Source: Caenorhabditis elegans
Lineage: Eukaryota; Nematoda; Chromadorea; Rhabditida; Rhabditidae
Assembly: GCF_000002985.6 (NCBI RefSeq)
Contig: NC_003284.9
Span: 3,472,001 to 3,536,000 of the forward strand
Direction: 5' to 3'
DNA: 64,000 nucleotides
Shown: one piece after another, positions 48,391 through 60,859 of the stretch
How positions within the stretch are numbered: position 1 is the first letter of the stretch
How the letters are laid out: each line of letters begins with the position of its first letter
Notes under the pieces: generated by a model
Database searches by the model: none
Told to the model about the DNA's origin: nothing
Seen by the model: only the letters and a program-made list of their open reading frames with translations
Position numbers and translations under genes: made by a program

Positions 48391-48409
48391 GGGGGGGGGG
48401 GGGGGGGGG
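48391..48409 (+). repeat. G19 tract
   Basis: Uninterrupted run of 19 G, the longest in the window and in the size range that becomes deletion-prone in dog-1 (FANCJ) mutants. It lies 18 bases before the candidate exon at 48427. Confidence 0.97.
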
Positions 48410-48426
48410 CAAAGATAAAGTATGAG

Positions 48427-48537
48427 ATGGATAAATTGTATCATTCTTCAAGAATCATGTTAGCGAATAGTATTGTTCCTTTACTATCCTACTCGATGAA
48501 TGCTTCAGAATCGTTCCTAGAATCATTAAATCTTCAG
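48427..48537 (+). CDS. candidate first coding exon B (possibly GPCR N-terminus)
   Basis: 37 codons starting MDKLYHSSRIM, containing the N-glycosylation sequon NAS (SMNASESF) and ending LNLQ with CAG|GTAAGC, a strong donor in phase 0. The GPCR exon at 56812 can be read in phase 0 as HAMSDSS. Joining them would give a normal-length glycosylated extracellular N-terminus, which the gene otherwise lacks (8 residues). The intron would be 8.3 kb. An internal ATG at 48457 is an alternative start. Confidence 0.4.
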
Positions 48538-49447
48538 GTAAGCGTTTACTTCAAATCTCAGGCCTTGCTGCTATCCCGAATCAAAATTTTATTCCATTAG
48601 AAAATCTGATTACAAGTCGACTCAACTACTTATAATATTGTTTGAACTTGAGAAAAGATACCAACTGTCCTCCCCGCACTAAACTTGATTATGGAAAGAA
48701 AAATTGCTCTTTTATTTTTTATTGCTCTTTTATTTTTCGAATAAGAAGTGTGAAATGAGACTCGTCGCTCGCGATTTCTGATATTTGCTTTGGACTTCGC
48801 ACCGAATTTCGCCCGTAGGCATCGCATTTTTAATATTCGAGTAGGAATTGCTGGCCCGCCGAGGTGACCATCAAAGCATGGTTATTGTCAAATGACTGAA
48901 ATGCCCACGAAAACATATGACATCACATATGAATTCACCTAGTTTCTTTTCAGTTTTTCCCCCTCATCTGAATCTCCGTTGCCTCAATATATTTATGCTG
49001 CTGCTTCATCTTCTTCTTCATCATCTATCCATCTCCAAAAACTCATCACTTTCTTAGACACATGGCTTTCATTTTTCCTTCAAATTAACCACCGTGTTGT
49101 TGTGTTTTTTTTAATTGTTTTTATTAGTTTTAATTGAGATTAATTTTTTGTTTTTCAGTATTAGAAAGAATCATAAGGTTTCAGCGCATTTCAAAAAGAT
49201 CCCACAAATTGCCGTTCGTATTTCAAAAGAATACCTCCAACGAAAACACAGATCAAGTCTTTTTATGTGAAACCTCATTTCATTTTGCTTTTCTATCGTC
49301 ATTTTTCGTGTTTTCAAGTCAAAAAAAATACGTAGTGACAAGTTGAGTTCTGAATCTACATTCTGAAACATATAAAAATGATCAAAGTAAACTCTCAGAG
49401 CACGTAGTTGAAAAAAATTCTGCAATCCAGAGACTCCTCCTACGATC

Positions 49448-49561
49448 ATGTTAGCTCACTTGTACATATTAACTCATTTCCCGTCTGGTCATAATCATAA
49501 AAAAATCTGTCCCAAGCACGTTCAAGTTATGAATGATACTGATGGCTTTGGTAGAATCTTG
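49448..49561 (+). CDS. candidate first coding exon C (possibly of the GPCR)
   Basis: 38 codons (MLAHLYILTHFPSGHN... ending GFGRIL), then TTG|GTGAGT, again phase 0. Open and fairly protein-like but without a clear sequon. Same reasoning as for the exon at 48427; less convincing. Confidence 0.25.
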
Positions 49562-52500
49562 GTGAGTCCTTCAACTTGATAGACTTTGCAAAATATGAAA
49601 AATAACTGTGCATGTAGATCTTCTTTGGAGTGTGTAATCAGCTTTTAAAATGATTTGCTCGCCGAACATCTGCTATTTCACCCGAAATCATTATATCAGT
49701 TCAATCAATGAGCAGAGCATATCCTCAGGGCACCTGTTCAACTACCAATAACTTTTGAACGACAATTATGAACTGAGAAGAAATGTTTTTCAAACAACTT
49801 CTGAACTTTTTGTTTTAGAGAAAACTATCCAATTTTTAGCCTGATAACCAGCGTAAAAATTATTCTTAACCAAAAATTTTTTCCACTCATAGTTGTGCTT
49901 GCCCTAATTAATATATTGAATCACTTGTTTACACAACGCATTAATATTTGAAAATCTCAAGTTACGTTCGAAGAACGGCATTTCTTCGAACGTATCCGGA
50001 CTATAACCCTATATCCAACTAATTATATCCGACATTATATAAGCCGGATTCAAATGTATAGCCAGAAAGTGTGATCTCTTGTAACTGTGAAACTCGGTTT
50101 TATTTTCATTTCCTGTGTTTGCAATTTTATAGCTTACAAATCTGCGTCGTGCATTGGAAATTATTGGTTTTTAGAGGAAAAGAGAGTGACTGTGTTGGGT
50201 ATTTTAAACGTATAAACCTTATTTTAAATTAACAAATTTCGTTTTCAAAAAAAATCTCAACAATTTTTCATGGCGATTTAAAAAAAACCCAGCAATGTTA
50301 TTCTTCCTTTCGCAAAAATTTTTCAAGCATAAAAAAAAGAAAAAATTATGCCAAAATCCTCGGTTAGGTTAATTGGATGCTCCATCATCTGAATATGACT
50401 AATAGAAATTTCAAAAAAAAAAAAGAGAACAAGCTGACAAAATGACAATCCTGACGTATTACACTGACTGAACTGACATGTGCCTGAAAAAAATGAGAGT
50501 GAGAAACAGAAGAAAACGTCGATTATCGGGGCGACTGCTCTCAACTCAGCGATTTGGCTAATCACCAATGCCTTCTGGGTAACATTGTGGAGGTTTGTCT
50601 GAAACGAAGTCACTTAGGAGGCCCATCGCAAAAACGCTGACGATATATAGAGTCTCCCTCCCGCCGTGGCATTTTCTTATTGCATATGTCTTGTCTCTCG
50701 AACTTTTCGTCAAACGATACTTGACAAACTAGCACAAAGGTTATTGCTGTCTGTAGCGATCGAGCCGAGATAGCTGTATATGATAAACGACACATATTCC
50801 AAGGTAATGTCGCGTGTTTTTCGATTGAAATGCACATTTATTTTTATTTTGGTTTTATTTTTCTAAAACGGAAGGATTAAGATTAGATTTGTAGAAAGCC
50901 ACTTGCATGATGTGTTCTGTCTTCTTTTCGTGTAGCTAATGTGAAAATCTAAATTTCAAAAAGTTTCGTGACAATTTAAAAGTATTTCAGAAATTGTTTA
51001 CACTTTTCTCCTTTCTGACACGTCATTTCAAAACTTGTATTTTTGAAAATATGTTATAAAGTATCAAAATTTTACAATGCTTTCGGAATATAAAATAATC
51101 AAAATTCATATATCAAAAGAAGAGATTACAAGATTTGAACAAGCTCCTCATAACCAACTTTATTTTTGATCTTTTTCTCTGAATATTTGTCAAACTGTAA
51201 TTGCTTCAAGTATCTGAAAAAGGAACTTGCACATAGTATGATCGTCGTACTTTTATTTACATTTACCCATGCATCCGTATCTTATTCCAATAACTGGAGA
51301 TGGAAAGAATCGAAAACAACAACTTCGTATCTTATTGTTGTGCAGCATACTCATTTGATTCTTCAACTGCAGAGGAATAGTAAAAGCAGAAGTAAACTTC
51401 GGTTTTAATAAACATTGATATTTTGGTCAAAAAAAATTGAAAGCCGTCAACATTAGTGATCTTTAATAGCTTCAAGAGGTTTCCGATTCTTGACATCGAA
51501 CATCAAATTTTTGGCAAAGATAAATTCATCCGCATGTATGGATTTTTGAAAATGTTAAAGAGCTATTTTAAAACTAATGAATCACTGGAAACACTTTCGA
51601 AAAATTATTTTCTCCTCCCACATTATTCAGAATCAACCTAGGACGATATGTCTGAACTCAGCTCATCTTAATTAGAATCTCAATGTTTCTATGATTTCTC
51701 ACGTACTCGCTACCTCAATTTGTCTAGCGTCCATTACTTCTTGGGAGCTCCCTTTTTTCTCGATGCTTTTTCTAATTATTCTCACGATTAGAGTATATGA
51801 TTTCATTCTCGAAGGTCACTAGAAAATGTTTTACAATAACCCAATTTTTAACAATGTATTGAAATAATACTTTTATAATTAATGCAGTTTCACTGTCATG
51901 AGGCGATATGCCTAAATATTTAAAATTCTGATGGATCAGAAACAAAAGTGGTAAATTTTGCTCAACTTTGCAATTTTTTAACATAATTTGTTAACTTTGG
52001 CCGCTGGGCGTATTATTACTAACGTTTTCGAAAAATAGTACAAACTTTTTGAGAATATCCGAGTACTGCTGAAGGTTTGGTGGTATAAAAATTGTAGATA
52101 GATAATTTTCGCTCTGGTTAACAAGTTGTGATGTCTGAAAGCTTTGTAATTTTTTGGAACTTTCAACACATTTTTCATTGTGCCAATAATTTAAATTTCA
52201 ATTAAAATAGTAGCTTCGCCCCGAAATTTACTACACATTTTATGGAAAAAATGCAAACGCTTTCCGTATTATTGAATTTTGCAACAGGATATTCATAACT
52301 TTCATAACTTTCAAAGTAAATACACAACATTGCGTTTGAAAGTGACACCATCAACATCACGATATTCTTTGTCCTTGCACTTCCATCAATGGCAGGTTGC
52401 AGAAAAAAAAGAAACGTGTATAGAAGTGATCTCGTAAATGCAAAACTTTACCACCACGTCATTGGGACCAAGTGGAAGAAATGGGGGCAATATATGTCCT

Positions 52501-53922
52501 GGGCTTTCTAATTTCCACATCTTCCTTGTTTTCATACAACCGGTTTTCTTTCGTCTTTATTTCAACTTATTCTTTTTTTTTTGTTTCCTTTTCATTATGA
52601 ATACTCATCTCCAACACAGATGTCTGACTCATTCAGAAGCAATTCACGCGCATCTGATTTCTAGCATCTATATATTTTTTCTTCTTGCCGCTATCTATTT
52701 TTTCTTCTACTAAATTTCATTCATTAGCTGCAGAGCGAAAGACGTTCGGATGTCTTTTCTCGTATTCTTTTTTGGAACCATGGTCCAAACAAAACTCATA
52801 ACATCAATATTCCGTCATTCCATATGCTCCTATTTTGGAAACGTTCCTAGACATCTTTATAACTTCTGGCACGTTCTGCTGTGTGGCTTTATGTGCAATT
52901 TTATTTTCTTACCGTGAGCGCGGGCGATACCTCCGCCGAAAATATCATTTTTCAACAAAAAAAAACGAACGGGACGTCGTGAATAGGCAATGTGACAGAA
53001 TTAGGGAGCGTGTAGATCCTATTAGTAAAATAATAATGAGCATCCAAAGAGCACAACATACGTGATGTCTCGATGCCTTCCCTTGTTCCGACCATATTCT
53101 GAATTTTCTGCCATTTCCTTGCTGACTCATGCCGCTGGAAGACTCTTGCTCCCTCAGAAAAAAAGTAATAAGAAATTATTTTGTGTTGGAGGAAAGAAAA
53201 AAAAAGTTCCCAGTTCTACTTTTTTCACACGTCTTTTTTGCAAATCAAGTTGACTGCGTGATTCAGCATGGGAAAAAATGTCCTTGATACTGGAAGTATG
53301 ATCCAGACAATGACGAATGTTAGCTGATTGCATTGAGTCAAAGTGTTCGAAATTTCTCATGTTCAGCCTTTAAATCAAAGTGCCCGTATTCTTTTTCAGA
53401 TAGAGCTGATTTTGAATTTTTGCTTCTTTTCATAAACTTTTTTATAAGTAGCACTATTAATTGATTGTTTTCATTGCCACAGTTGAATAGAAACAGTGTT
53501 CAAACAACTATTAGCTAATTTTGTTGGTAAAGTTAGACGGTGTGATCTTAAAATGTAATGGGCCAGAAATGGCGCCAAACACATCTGAGAATCATAATGA
53601 AACATTTTTCAACGGATTTGCAGTTTTAAAATTTTAAATTCAACGATTTGGTGAATAGCAAGTTTCCAAAACGAAAACCTCATCTTCTTGATAAAGTTTT
53701 GTTTGAAAATTTTAAAAATTTCAAAAAAATTTCAAAAATTGGGCAAACTTAAAGTGTAACATTTTGAAAACCTTATTTGAAAAACAATGACGCGTTTTTT
53801 TTTTCAAAACCTGTATTTTGACGGTACGCTTCATGCACTTCAAATTACTAGATGTGTGTCCAAACGTGACTTGCTCATTTCAATGAATTCTGTGTCATAC
53901 AAATAATGTAATGTTTTTTTTT

Positions 53923-54269
53923 AAGGTGGAGTACTGGGGATTTTGTCGAAAAAACACCTCAAAAAGTTTTAGATTTTTTCAAAAATATACAGTCAAAGTG
54001 TGGAAAATTGTTAAATTTTCAGAGAAATATGAGCTTTTATTAAATACCAAAGCAATGTCGCATGCAATTAAAACAGAATTGGAATATAAAAACCGTAGAA
54101 CTTTTTTTTGTTCGGTCGAATTTCAAAATTACGAGTATCGAAACTAATTAATTGTCGTTTTTTGAGAGTAACTAAAATATTTCAAGTTTTATTCAAAACG
54201 TTTTACTATGATATTTGGTCATTTTGGAAAAAGTTTCAAACACTTTCTGCTCTGGCGCTACTCCACCTT
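53923..54269. mobile_element. MITE-like element with 11-bp inverted repeats, copy 6
   Basis: 347 bp. The left end AAGGTGGAGTA (53923-53933) is the exact reverse complement of the right end TACTCCACCTT (54259-54269). It contains AAAGCAATGTCGCATGC and ACTATGATATTTGGTCATTT. No coding capacity. Same family as the element at 17739. Confidence 0.8.
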
Positions 54270-55949
54270 CAGTACTCTCAATAGATTTTCAGTAATGATC
54301 ACAAATGCCCTGTCCATTTTCCAATTCCGTTTACATTTAATTTTGACAGAAAAAATATATCAATTTTCCATAACGCATGCAACGATTTCTTGATTTATAT
54401 AGGCACCTGGTGGGACGGAATTTTAGATTTCTCATTTGCACAATCCTACGGTAGGCACTGAGCGTTTTTTAAAAACATTTTTTTTCGCCAGCATGTTTGA
54501 AGCCAGAGGGTTCCCCCTCCTACACCGTTTTGCATCTTTTTATGCGACACTTATATCATTTTTCTATTTTTCTTTTCTATCTAAGAAACTTGTCGAAAAA
54601 CGTGAACGCATTCAGTTTCAATCACCCTCTTGGGACCAATTTGACTGAGGGGAAAGAAAGGCAAAAGATGCATCATGTATCATGAAACTAGTTTCTGAAA
54701 TAAGCAACGAAAAAAAACGTGAAAGAGCAAGGAAGATCTTGTTCCTCTTTTCAAAAGTACGTTGTCGTATGATGTGTCTCTTAGGCTCTTTCTGCTTTGT
54801 ATTCAAAGATTAGAAAAAAAAGTTCCAAGTGCATCGCAGTCGTCGACCGTTGAAAGAGTGAATAATATAGGTGTAGATCAACCCATTCATCCTCAGTTCG
54901 CGCACTTCTTGCTTTTTCTTCGTCTTTTCTTCGTCTTTTTTCCATTTTCCTTTGACCGCGAATAGACAAGAGTTTCACCCCTCCCTTCGTGTGTCACACT
55001 CTTTTTTTTCTATTCCTAGGAAGGTCCAGGAAAGCAAAAATACATATCATCTTTTGTTACAAGCCTTTCGCATGTTTCTTCTGTCAAACTTGACACTCAT
55101 TTTGCCGCTCTCATAAATCAAACAACAGGTAACCAGAGGGTCCGTGGCAATTACCATCTTTTCTCAACCCTGCGAGGTTATTTTCATCTCCGTCAGTTTA
55201 GTATTCCATGTGGTATTTGGTGTGTCATTTCTTCTGTCATTTCATTAGTCAAAATGAAGTGAAATCTTGTATTCACGTATTTCTTTTTGTCCCCCCACTC
55301 CCTTCTTTGGCTTCTTCATTTCCATCTACCCGTCCCGCCGCCATCGCCGACATTCTAATGATCTGAAATCACGTCACACTATCAAATATGTGCAGGCTTG
55401 ATGTTTTTGCTGATGCTCCTATGTTTGTTCAATCCATCCCAAGTTGTGCTCTCCAGAAAATCCAAAAAAAAAGAAGACGTTTTCTGATATTTTGGTTCCC
55501 TTGCACAACTGGTCTTCGGTGGTACCTAGAGTTGCGGTGAATGCAAACAAAGCGAAGAAAAAACACATTCTGAGGGAATTTTTAAGATGAATTCTGTGAA
55601 ATTGAAATTGAAATTCTTCAAAGAAAACGGAAAGGGAGACGTTGACCCAGAAGCTGACTCATTTTGAGCATTCAACTCCGAGCCTTGATAAATCATTGCG
55701 GGTAGTAGGGGCTTGAGAAATCGTTTTTTTTTCTCGCATTCAAATTGTCAACGCATTTTTTTTCTCACGATATCAAAGAAAAAAGAGACGTGAGTATTCA
55801 ACAATATTTAACCAACAGCTTTCTCACTTTTCACATTTATGCACCACGTCATTTAGAAGATGTTTGGGAGCGCTTAAATCATATTTCACCTATTTCAGTC
55901 TGGTGAAGTGTGTTCGACTGAACATCAATGATGTTCATTCTAAAAGTTG

Positions 55950-56254
55950 TCTACCAAAAGTGGGAAATTTGTTTAAAACCTTTTCTACAGTACCTAACAT
56001 ATTATATTAAAACTGTTAAAACTGTTTGATATTTTTTCATTTATAGTCAAATGTACAGTTAATTTGTGTCATCATTATAAAAATCTTGAATCTATCATGC
56101 AACTATTTTTTATAGTGAGAAAAGTTTTTGGAAAAAAGTTTGAAATTTAATTTTTTTTTAAATCTGGCGTTTACCAATCTAGCAAAGTTTAAGACATTTT
56201 TTTATAAATACTAAATACTAAATTTTTCAATAAGTCACTGGCGCTACCCCACCT
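55950..56254. mobile_element. diverged MITE-like element, copy 7
   Basis: The right end GGCGCTACCCCACCT resembles the terminal repeat of copies 3 and 6. The internal CATTTATAGTCAAATG corresponds to the TTGACAGTCAAA word. The left terminal repeat is eroded. Confidence 0.5.
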
Positions 56255-56804
56255 CTGAGCAAAACTAAGAATAATTTAAAAATGACTTTTCTTTCAAAAT
56301 CTGTAAAAGGTTGAGACAGTGTGAATAAATTCCATGACAAAGTAAATCAATCAACGTCCTTTCTTCTATCTTTCTATGTTAGTGTGCCTCACAAATCGCA
56401 ATTTTCCAGCCTCGCACTTTTTAATTGCTCCAGTTGTCTCTTTCTCAAGGGTCTTCACAATCGGTTTTCTTCCTTATTCTGACCTTTATGTGTTTTGATC
56501 CAAACAAGTCCTAACCTATTTGTTTTTTTTTCTTTATTTCCTCGTACTATATTTATAAATTTATGTGTGCTACCAATAGAAAACACGCCAAAAATATCAA
56601 AAACCATCCACACTACTGCAAACCAATTTGGAAATTTTTCACTAAAATTTTATTATTTTATTTCTACCTCAAAAATTTTAGTAGTACGGCCAATAAGCTG
56701 AAGCTGCCAATAACAGCCATTTTGAATTGCGTAGTTGCAGTCCGAGAATAGAGCCCCTCCCGTTTCCTCATTTCGTGAAAAAAGACCAAAAGAAAAGTTA
56801 AATT

Positions 56805-56820
56805 TTTTCAGCATGCGATG
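56805..56820 (+). promoter_or_regulatory. splice acceptor and overlapping upstream ATG at the GPCR start
   Basis: TTTTTTCAG ends at 56811, followed by CATGCGATGAGC. The first ATG (56813) reads ATG-CGA-TGA, a two-codon ORF whose stop overlaps the GPCR ATG at 56818. If the acceptor is cis-spliced in phase 0 the exon reads through as His-Ala-Met-Ser instead. Confidence 0.6.
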
Positions 56821-59696
56821 AGCGATTCCTCGCAACACCTACGGCTTGCGCTGACGGTCACACATCTGCTGCTCGTCGCTTTGGGATCCGTCAACCTCAT
56901 CATTATTCTGTTAATTATCACAAGACCGTAAGTTGGATAACCAGAAACCTTAATTTTCATCGTGATGATGATAATGTAGCCTTTTTCTGCTGCTCAGATT
57001 TATTTAAATTTCTTATTGTTAAAATTTAAGGTTCTTGTGTGGTAGATCTACCCCAAAATGTTTTGCAGTGAATAAAATTCAAAACGGTCACCACGGAAAA
57101 AAATAACCATTCTAATAGTATTTTTATTTATAGGCTTATGAATTATTTTTCCTAATTCACGTTTTATTATTTAAAAACTGAAAACATGTTGGGATGCAGC
57201 TAATACACAGCTAATACCAAATTTAGAAACTAACTTGAAAAATGACTAGCAAAAATAAAAAATTTGCTAATCAACAAAGTAGAACATTCTAATCCTAAAA
57301 ATCTCAAAATAAATTTTTCCGAAAATAATAGAAACTGTTTCAAAAAAAAGCAAAACAATTTAGATTTAAAAATAAGTGCAAATACATTTAAACCACAAGT
57401 ACTATTAACTACAATCCCCTTTTTTTTCAGATACCTCCGATCTATAACAAATGTGTACATGATAGGATTATGTCTTGCTGATTTCATATATCTAGCAGAT
57501 TTAATACTCGTTGCCGCCACATCACTAAATGGCAAAAGCTGGCCGTTTGGTCCAACAATTTGTCATCTTTTCCATGGCACGGAGGCGACGGGTAATTTGA
57601 AATCAAACGTGTGTTCTTTCAATAAAAACAAATTCACAATTTTCAGGGAAATACGCATCTGTACTTTTCGTCGTACTTCTAGCCGCTGATCGATACATCG
57701 CGATGTGTAAAAGTGATTTGTGCGGCAGATATAGGTTGGTGCATCACAAAATAATTGAAAAACCCTGAAATAAAAACACTCCTACGTTTAGAACTTATCG
57801 CACAGCCATCTTCCTGAGCGGTCTTGCGTGGATCGCCGCGTTTATCTGCAGTCTTCCTCTCTACGTGTACGCCGATGAGGTAATTTAGTGTCTAAATTTG
57901 AAAAAAACAAAACAAAATCTGATTGGAAAACACACGAGCAAATCATAAATTACAGATAAAAGTACGTATGAGACCGAAGAATGGTACAGATTCGATAGAG
58001 AACAATCATACATTGTGTATTGCTCATTGGCCAAGTCCACCACACGCACAGTGGTACGTTTAGACATGACCCTTCATATATTATGCCAGTTTTGCATTTT
58101 TTTTTCTCTCTTTAGAAACGAGGAAACTAAGAGGAAAGCTGAACAAATTGGCTATTCTAGGACCTATTTTCAAGAGTGGGCTCATCCTTAACTAATTCTT
58201 TTCAGGTATATCTCTGTGTGCTCGGTGATGATCTTCATACTTCCGGGACTTGTGATTTTCTACTGCTATTATCATGTATTTTGTAAATTACGAGAAGCTG
58301 CAAAGGGTTCTAGGAGATTGCATCGTAATAAGAGATCAAGGTCTTCATATCAAAGAGTCACTCGAAGTGTACAACGGGTTGTATTGTTTCATTTACTTTG
58401 TTGGTAAGTAACTTGATGATTTTTATATAATCTTCTTTATTACAATTTGTAGGTCCCCATTCTGGTTGTTCAATTTGTTTTCTGCCATCTTCCGGGTTCG
58501 AATAACAACACAATTAATGAGAATCATAGTCAACATCATTCACCTCTTCCCTTATGTGAACTGTGCACTTAATCCAGTATTATATGCATACCGAGCAGAA
58601 AACTTCCGGACCGCATTCAAATCACTGCTCTTCTGGAGCCGACGGTCAGTTTCTAGCAAATTGTGAGTACGAAAACTACAACAATACATTGTTCTTCCTG
58701 TTATACTTTTCACTGACCATCAAAATATGTACGCGAGTGTGAATTTGTGAGCATGAAGCAGAGTGACAATTAGCTGAATGTATACGTGGGTTCTCTCACG
58801 CTTTCCGATTGTCAAGCAATTAAGAACTGAGTCGGTGTTGAGAATCTTTTTCCCTAATTGAATTATTGTTGTGTAGGCGTTTTATAATTACTAATGTATC
58901 AATGATGAATAGTCTTTTTTAGAAACCGACCACTTCCCTTACCGGAAGATGTGCGGAGCACGTCGGCTAGTACGTACTATAGGAACAGCAGCAAGTGAGT
59001 CCATCAAAACAAGTATTTTTCGCAAAAGCTTATTTATCATTGCTTATTTTCAGCTTGGACTGTTTGAAATCCTCGTTGCCCATAAAGTCAACAATGGAGC
59101 CAGCATCCGTGTACCAACCAGAAGAAGAAAGTCCAGTGGACTCTACTGAAAACTTGGAAATGGAGAGGTACTTGAAAATTAATTAGTTTAGTTGATTATC
59201 AAAGTGAAGCTGAAAATTTTTATACTGAAATGGGTGACCTGAAAAATATTGAAAAGATAACAAATTAAACGGTCAGTGAAAATTTCAAAACACTATTTCA
59301 TTGCTAAAAACTGTGCCCAGCACACCGTTATTAAGTACACATGAATGTGTTTTAGTAATTTATGTAAAAAGCCCATTTGAAAATTGAAAATATCACTGCT
59401 GCTGTAGTGGTGTATGTCCAAACTAAGAAAACGTTTCCAATTTTCACTTTCATAGTTTGTTTCCATCTTTTCAATAAGAAAATCTCAAATAAACACTCTT
59501 AGAATCAAAATATATAAATTTTGTGAACATGCCTTATCTGATATCTGATTACAGAAAAAAAGCGGAACTTCAAGCCTGGCGGCCTTATGATGGAACTAAC
59601 TGTGAAGTATTAGAAGTTCAATACGATCATCATAAATGCTCCGCCAGAAGTATCCTTCTCCCAGCTGTCACAGTGGACGAAGGAACAAAATTATGA
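56818..59696 (+). CDS. class A peptide GPCR, somatostatin/opioid/allatostatin-like
   Basis: Ten exons: 56818-56927, 57431-57591, 57647-57734, 57792-57879, 57956-58053, 58206-58403, 58453-58662, 58923-58994, 59054-59167, 59555-59696; about 426 aa. Seven membrane helices are visible: TM1 HLLLVALGSVNLIIILLI, TM2 with LCLADFIYLADL, TM3 ending ADRYIAM (the DRY motif), TM4 with LAWIAAFICSLPLY, TM5 with MIFILPGLVIFYCYY, TM6 with the CWSPFW motif, and TM7 with NCALNPVLYAY (NPxxY). Cys in ECL1 (TICHLF) and ECL2 (HTLCIAHW) can form the conserved disulfide. ECL2 has two sequons (NGT, NHT). The TM6/TM7 wording is closest to somatostatin/opioid/allatostatin-C receptors, so a neuropeptide ligand and an npr-type gene are likely. 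The N-terminus from this ATG is very short; upstream exons may supply it. Confidence 0.92.
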
Positions 59697-59712
59697 TGAT
59701 GAAAACTTTGAA

Positions 59713-59718
59713 AATAAA
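59713..59718 (+). terminator. poly(A) signal of the GPCR gene
   Basis: AATAAA only 17 bases after the stop codon (59694-59696), implying a 3' UTR of about 30-40 bases. The convergent gene's last exon begins about 270 bases on. Confidence 0.6.
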
Positions 59719-59968
59719 TTATAGGAACGTGTCGCATTGTCTCTTGCACACTTCCGGGTACGCATCTTTCCTCCCGATGAGAAATCAAATATTGTATTTG
59801 AAGTTGCATTTGTGTTTCTTTTCTTTTCTTTCATTTGTATCGATAAATTTTAATTTATTATACGTTCCCTTAAAAATAATCTCAAATAGTTGGTTATGTA
59901 CATGTGTGAGGTTTAGTGCAGAAGAGAAGATGAATCACATGTGACCTTGCGGACTTGTTGCAATTTGA

Positions 59969-60792
59969 TTAGGATTTGCAACAAAGTGAATTGGGGGAAG
60001 CAGAGTCCTGCAATTTGCTTGAATAATTTATCTCAAAAAAGCAACGATCAAAACTTTTTGGATCAATTTTTGTTTCTTGTAAGAAATGGGAATATATTTT
60101 GAAGTTGGACGGACAACCTTTATTTTACTTAAGTACTCAAAACATTTTGCCGATTGACTAAAATTTTTGGGCTCAGTAACCTGGGAAGGAACTAACTATT
60201 TATAATTGGAAAAAAAGTGTATTATATATTATTTTCAAAAAGCACTATAAGCTCAAACTTCTTCAAAAGTATTTATATGTATTACAATAGCCTAAACTTT
60301 AGCAACTTAGTTGCCGATGGCCGAAAATCTTAGCCACTGTTTCGGTAATTACCGGTTGGTGAAAAGCCCTATTGCCCACCTTGGTAAAATCAGTTGTACT
60401 GGTGCTGCAAGTTGATCCAGCTGGGCAACCGTCATCTCCATCTGCTGGGTCACAAAGAACAGGGATACCGGAATACGTCATACCACCAGGGCACTCTGAA
60501 ACAAAGAAACTTAACGTTTGCCATTAAAAGTAAATAACAAACGAGGAGCAGTTGTTCCTGGTTTTGGCTTGCAGCAGACATGGCTTCCCGCCTTCACATC
60601 CATCACACATGGCGCTCCTCCACAGTCGGAATCGGAAGAGCACGCTCCTGATGCTTGAAGAAATGCGAAGTAGCAATCAGAATCTGTTGGGAATTAAATG
60701 TTAATCGTGAACACTTGCTGCCATATTTGCAACTCACATGCTTTGAAAACAAGAACGGAGAAAAGAAGAAAAGTCGAAAGTGTTCGAGTCAT
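59969..60792 (-). CDS. small secreted cysteine-rich (Lustrin-like) protein
   Basis: Four minus-strand exons, 60792-60738, 60683-60543, 60495-60380 and 60007-59969, give about 116 aa. The signal peptide is LSTFLLFSVLVFKAYS. Two Cys modules follow. Module 1 runs from SDCYFAF through SDCGGAPC to HVCCKP. Module 2 runs from QCPGGMTYSGIPVLC through GCPAGSTC to SLCCKS at the C-terminus, the spacing of nematode Lustrin-type/CC domains. The last exon is 39 nt and is chosen because it restores the terminal CC pair; without it the third exon reads on to a stop at 60299, giving a tail (HQPVITETVAKIFGHRQ) that lacks the pair. Secreted extracellular matrix or defence-type protein by family resemblance; function unknown. 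Convergent with the GPCR gene. Confidence 0.8.
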
Positions 60793-60859
60793 GGTGGTCG
60801 TCGTATGCCTTCTCCAACTTGCCTTCCAGCCATTTTTATAGAGCTTCTATTTGCGCAGC

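Larger units (their letters stand above)
47190..56805. other. long gene-poor stretch before the GPCR
   Basis: No complete gene assembled. It contains three candidate first exons (47148, 48427 and 49448), a G19 tract, several MITE-like copies, and balanced-composition patches with protein-like frames at 50.4-50.85 kb (both strands) and 52.7-53.1 kb (plus strand). It may be a mix of 5' introns and regulatory DNA of the GPCR. Confidence 0.45.
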
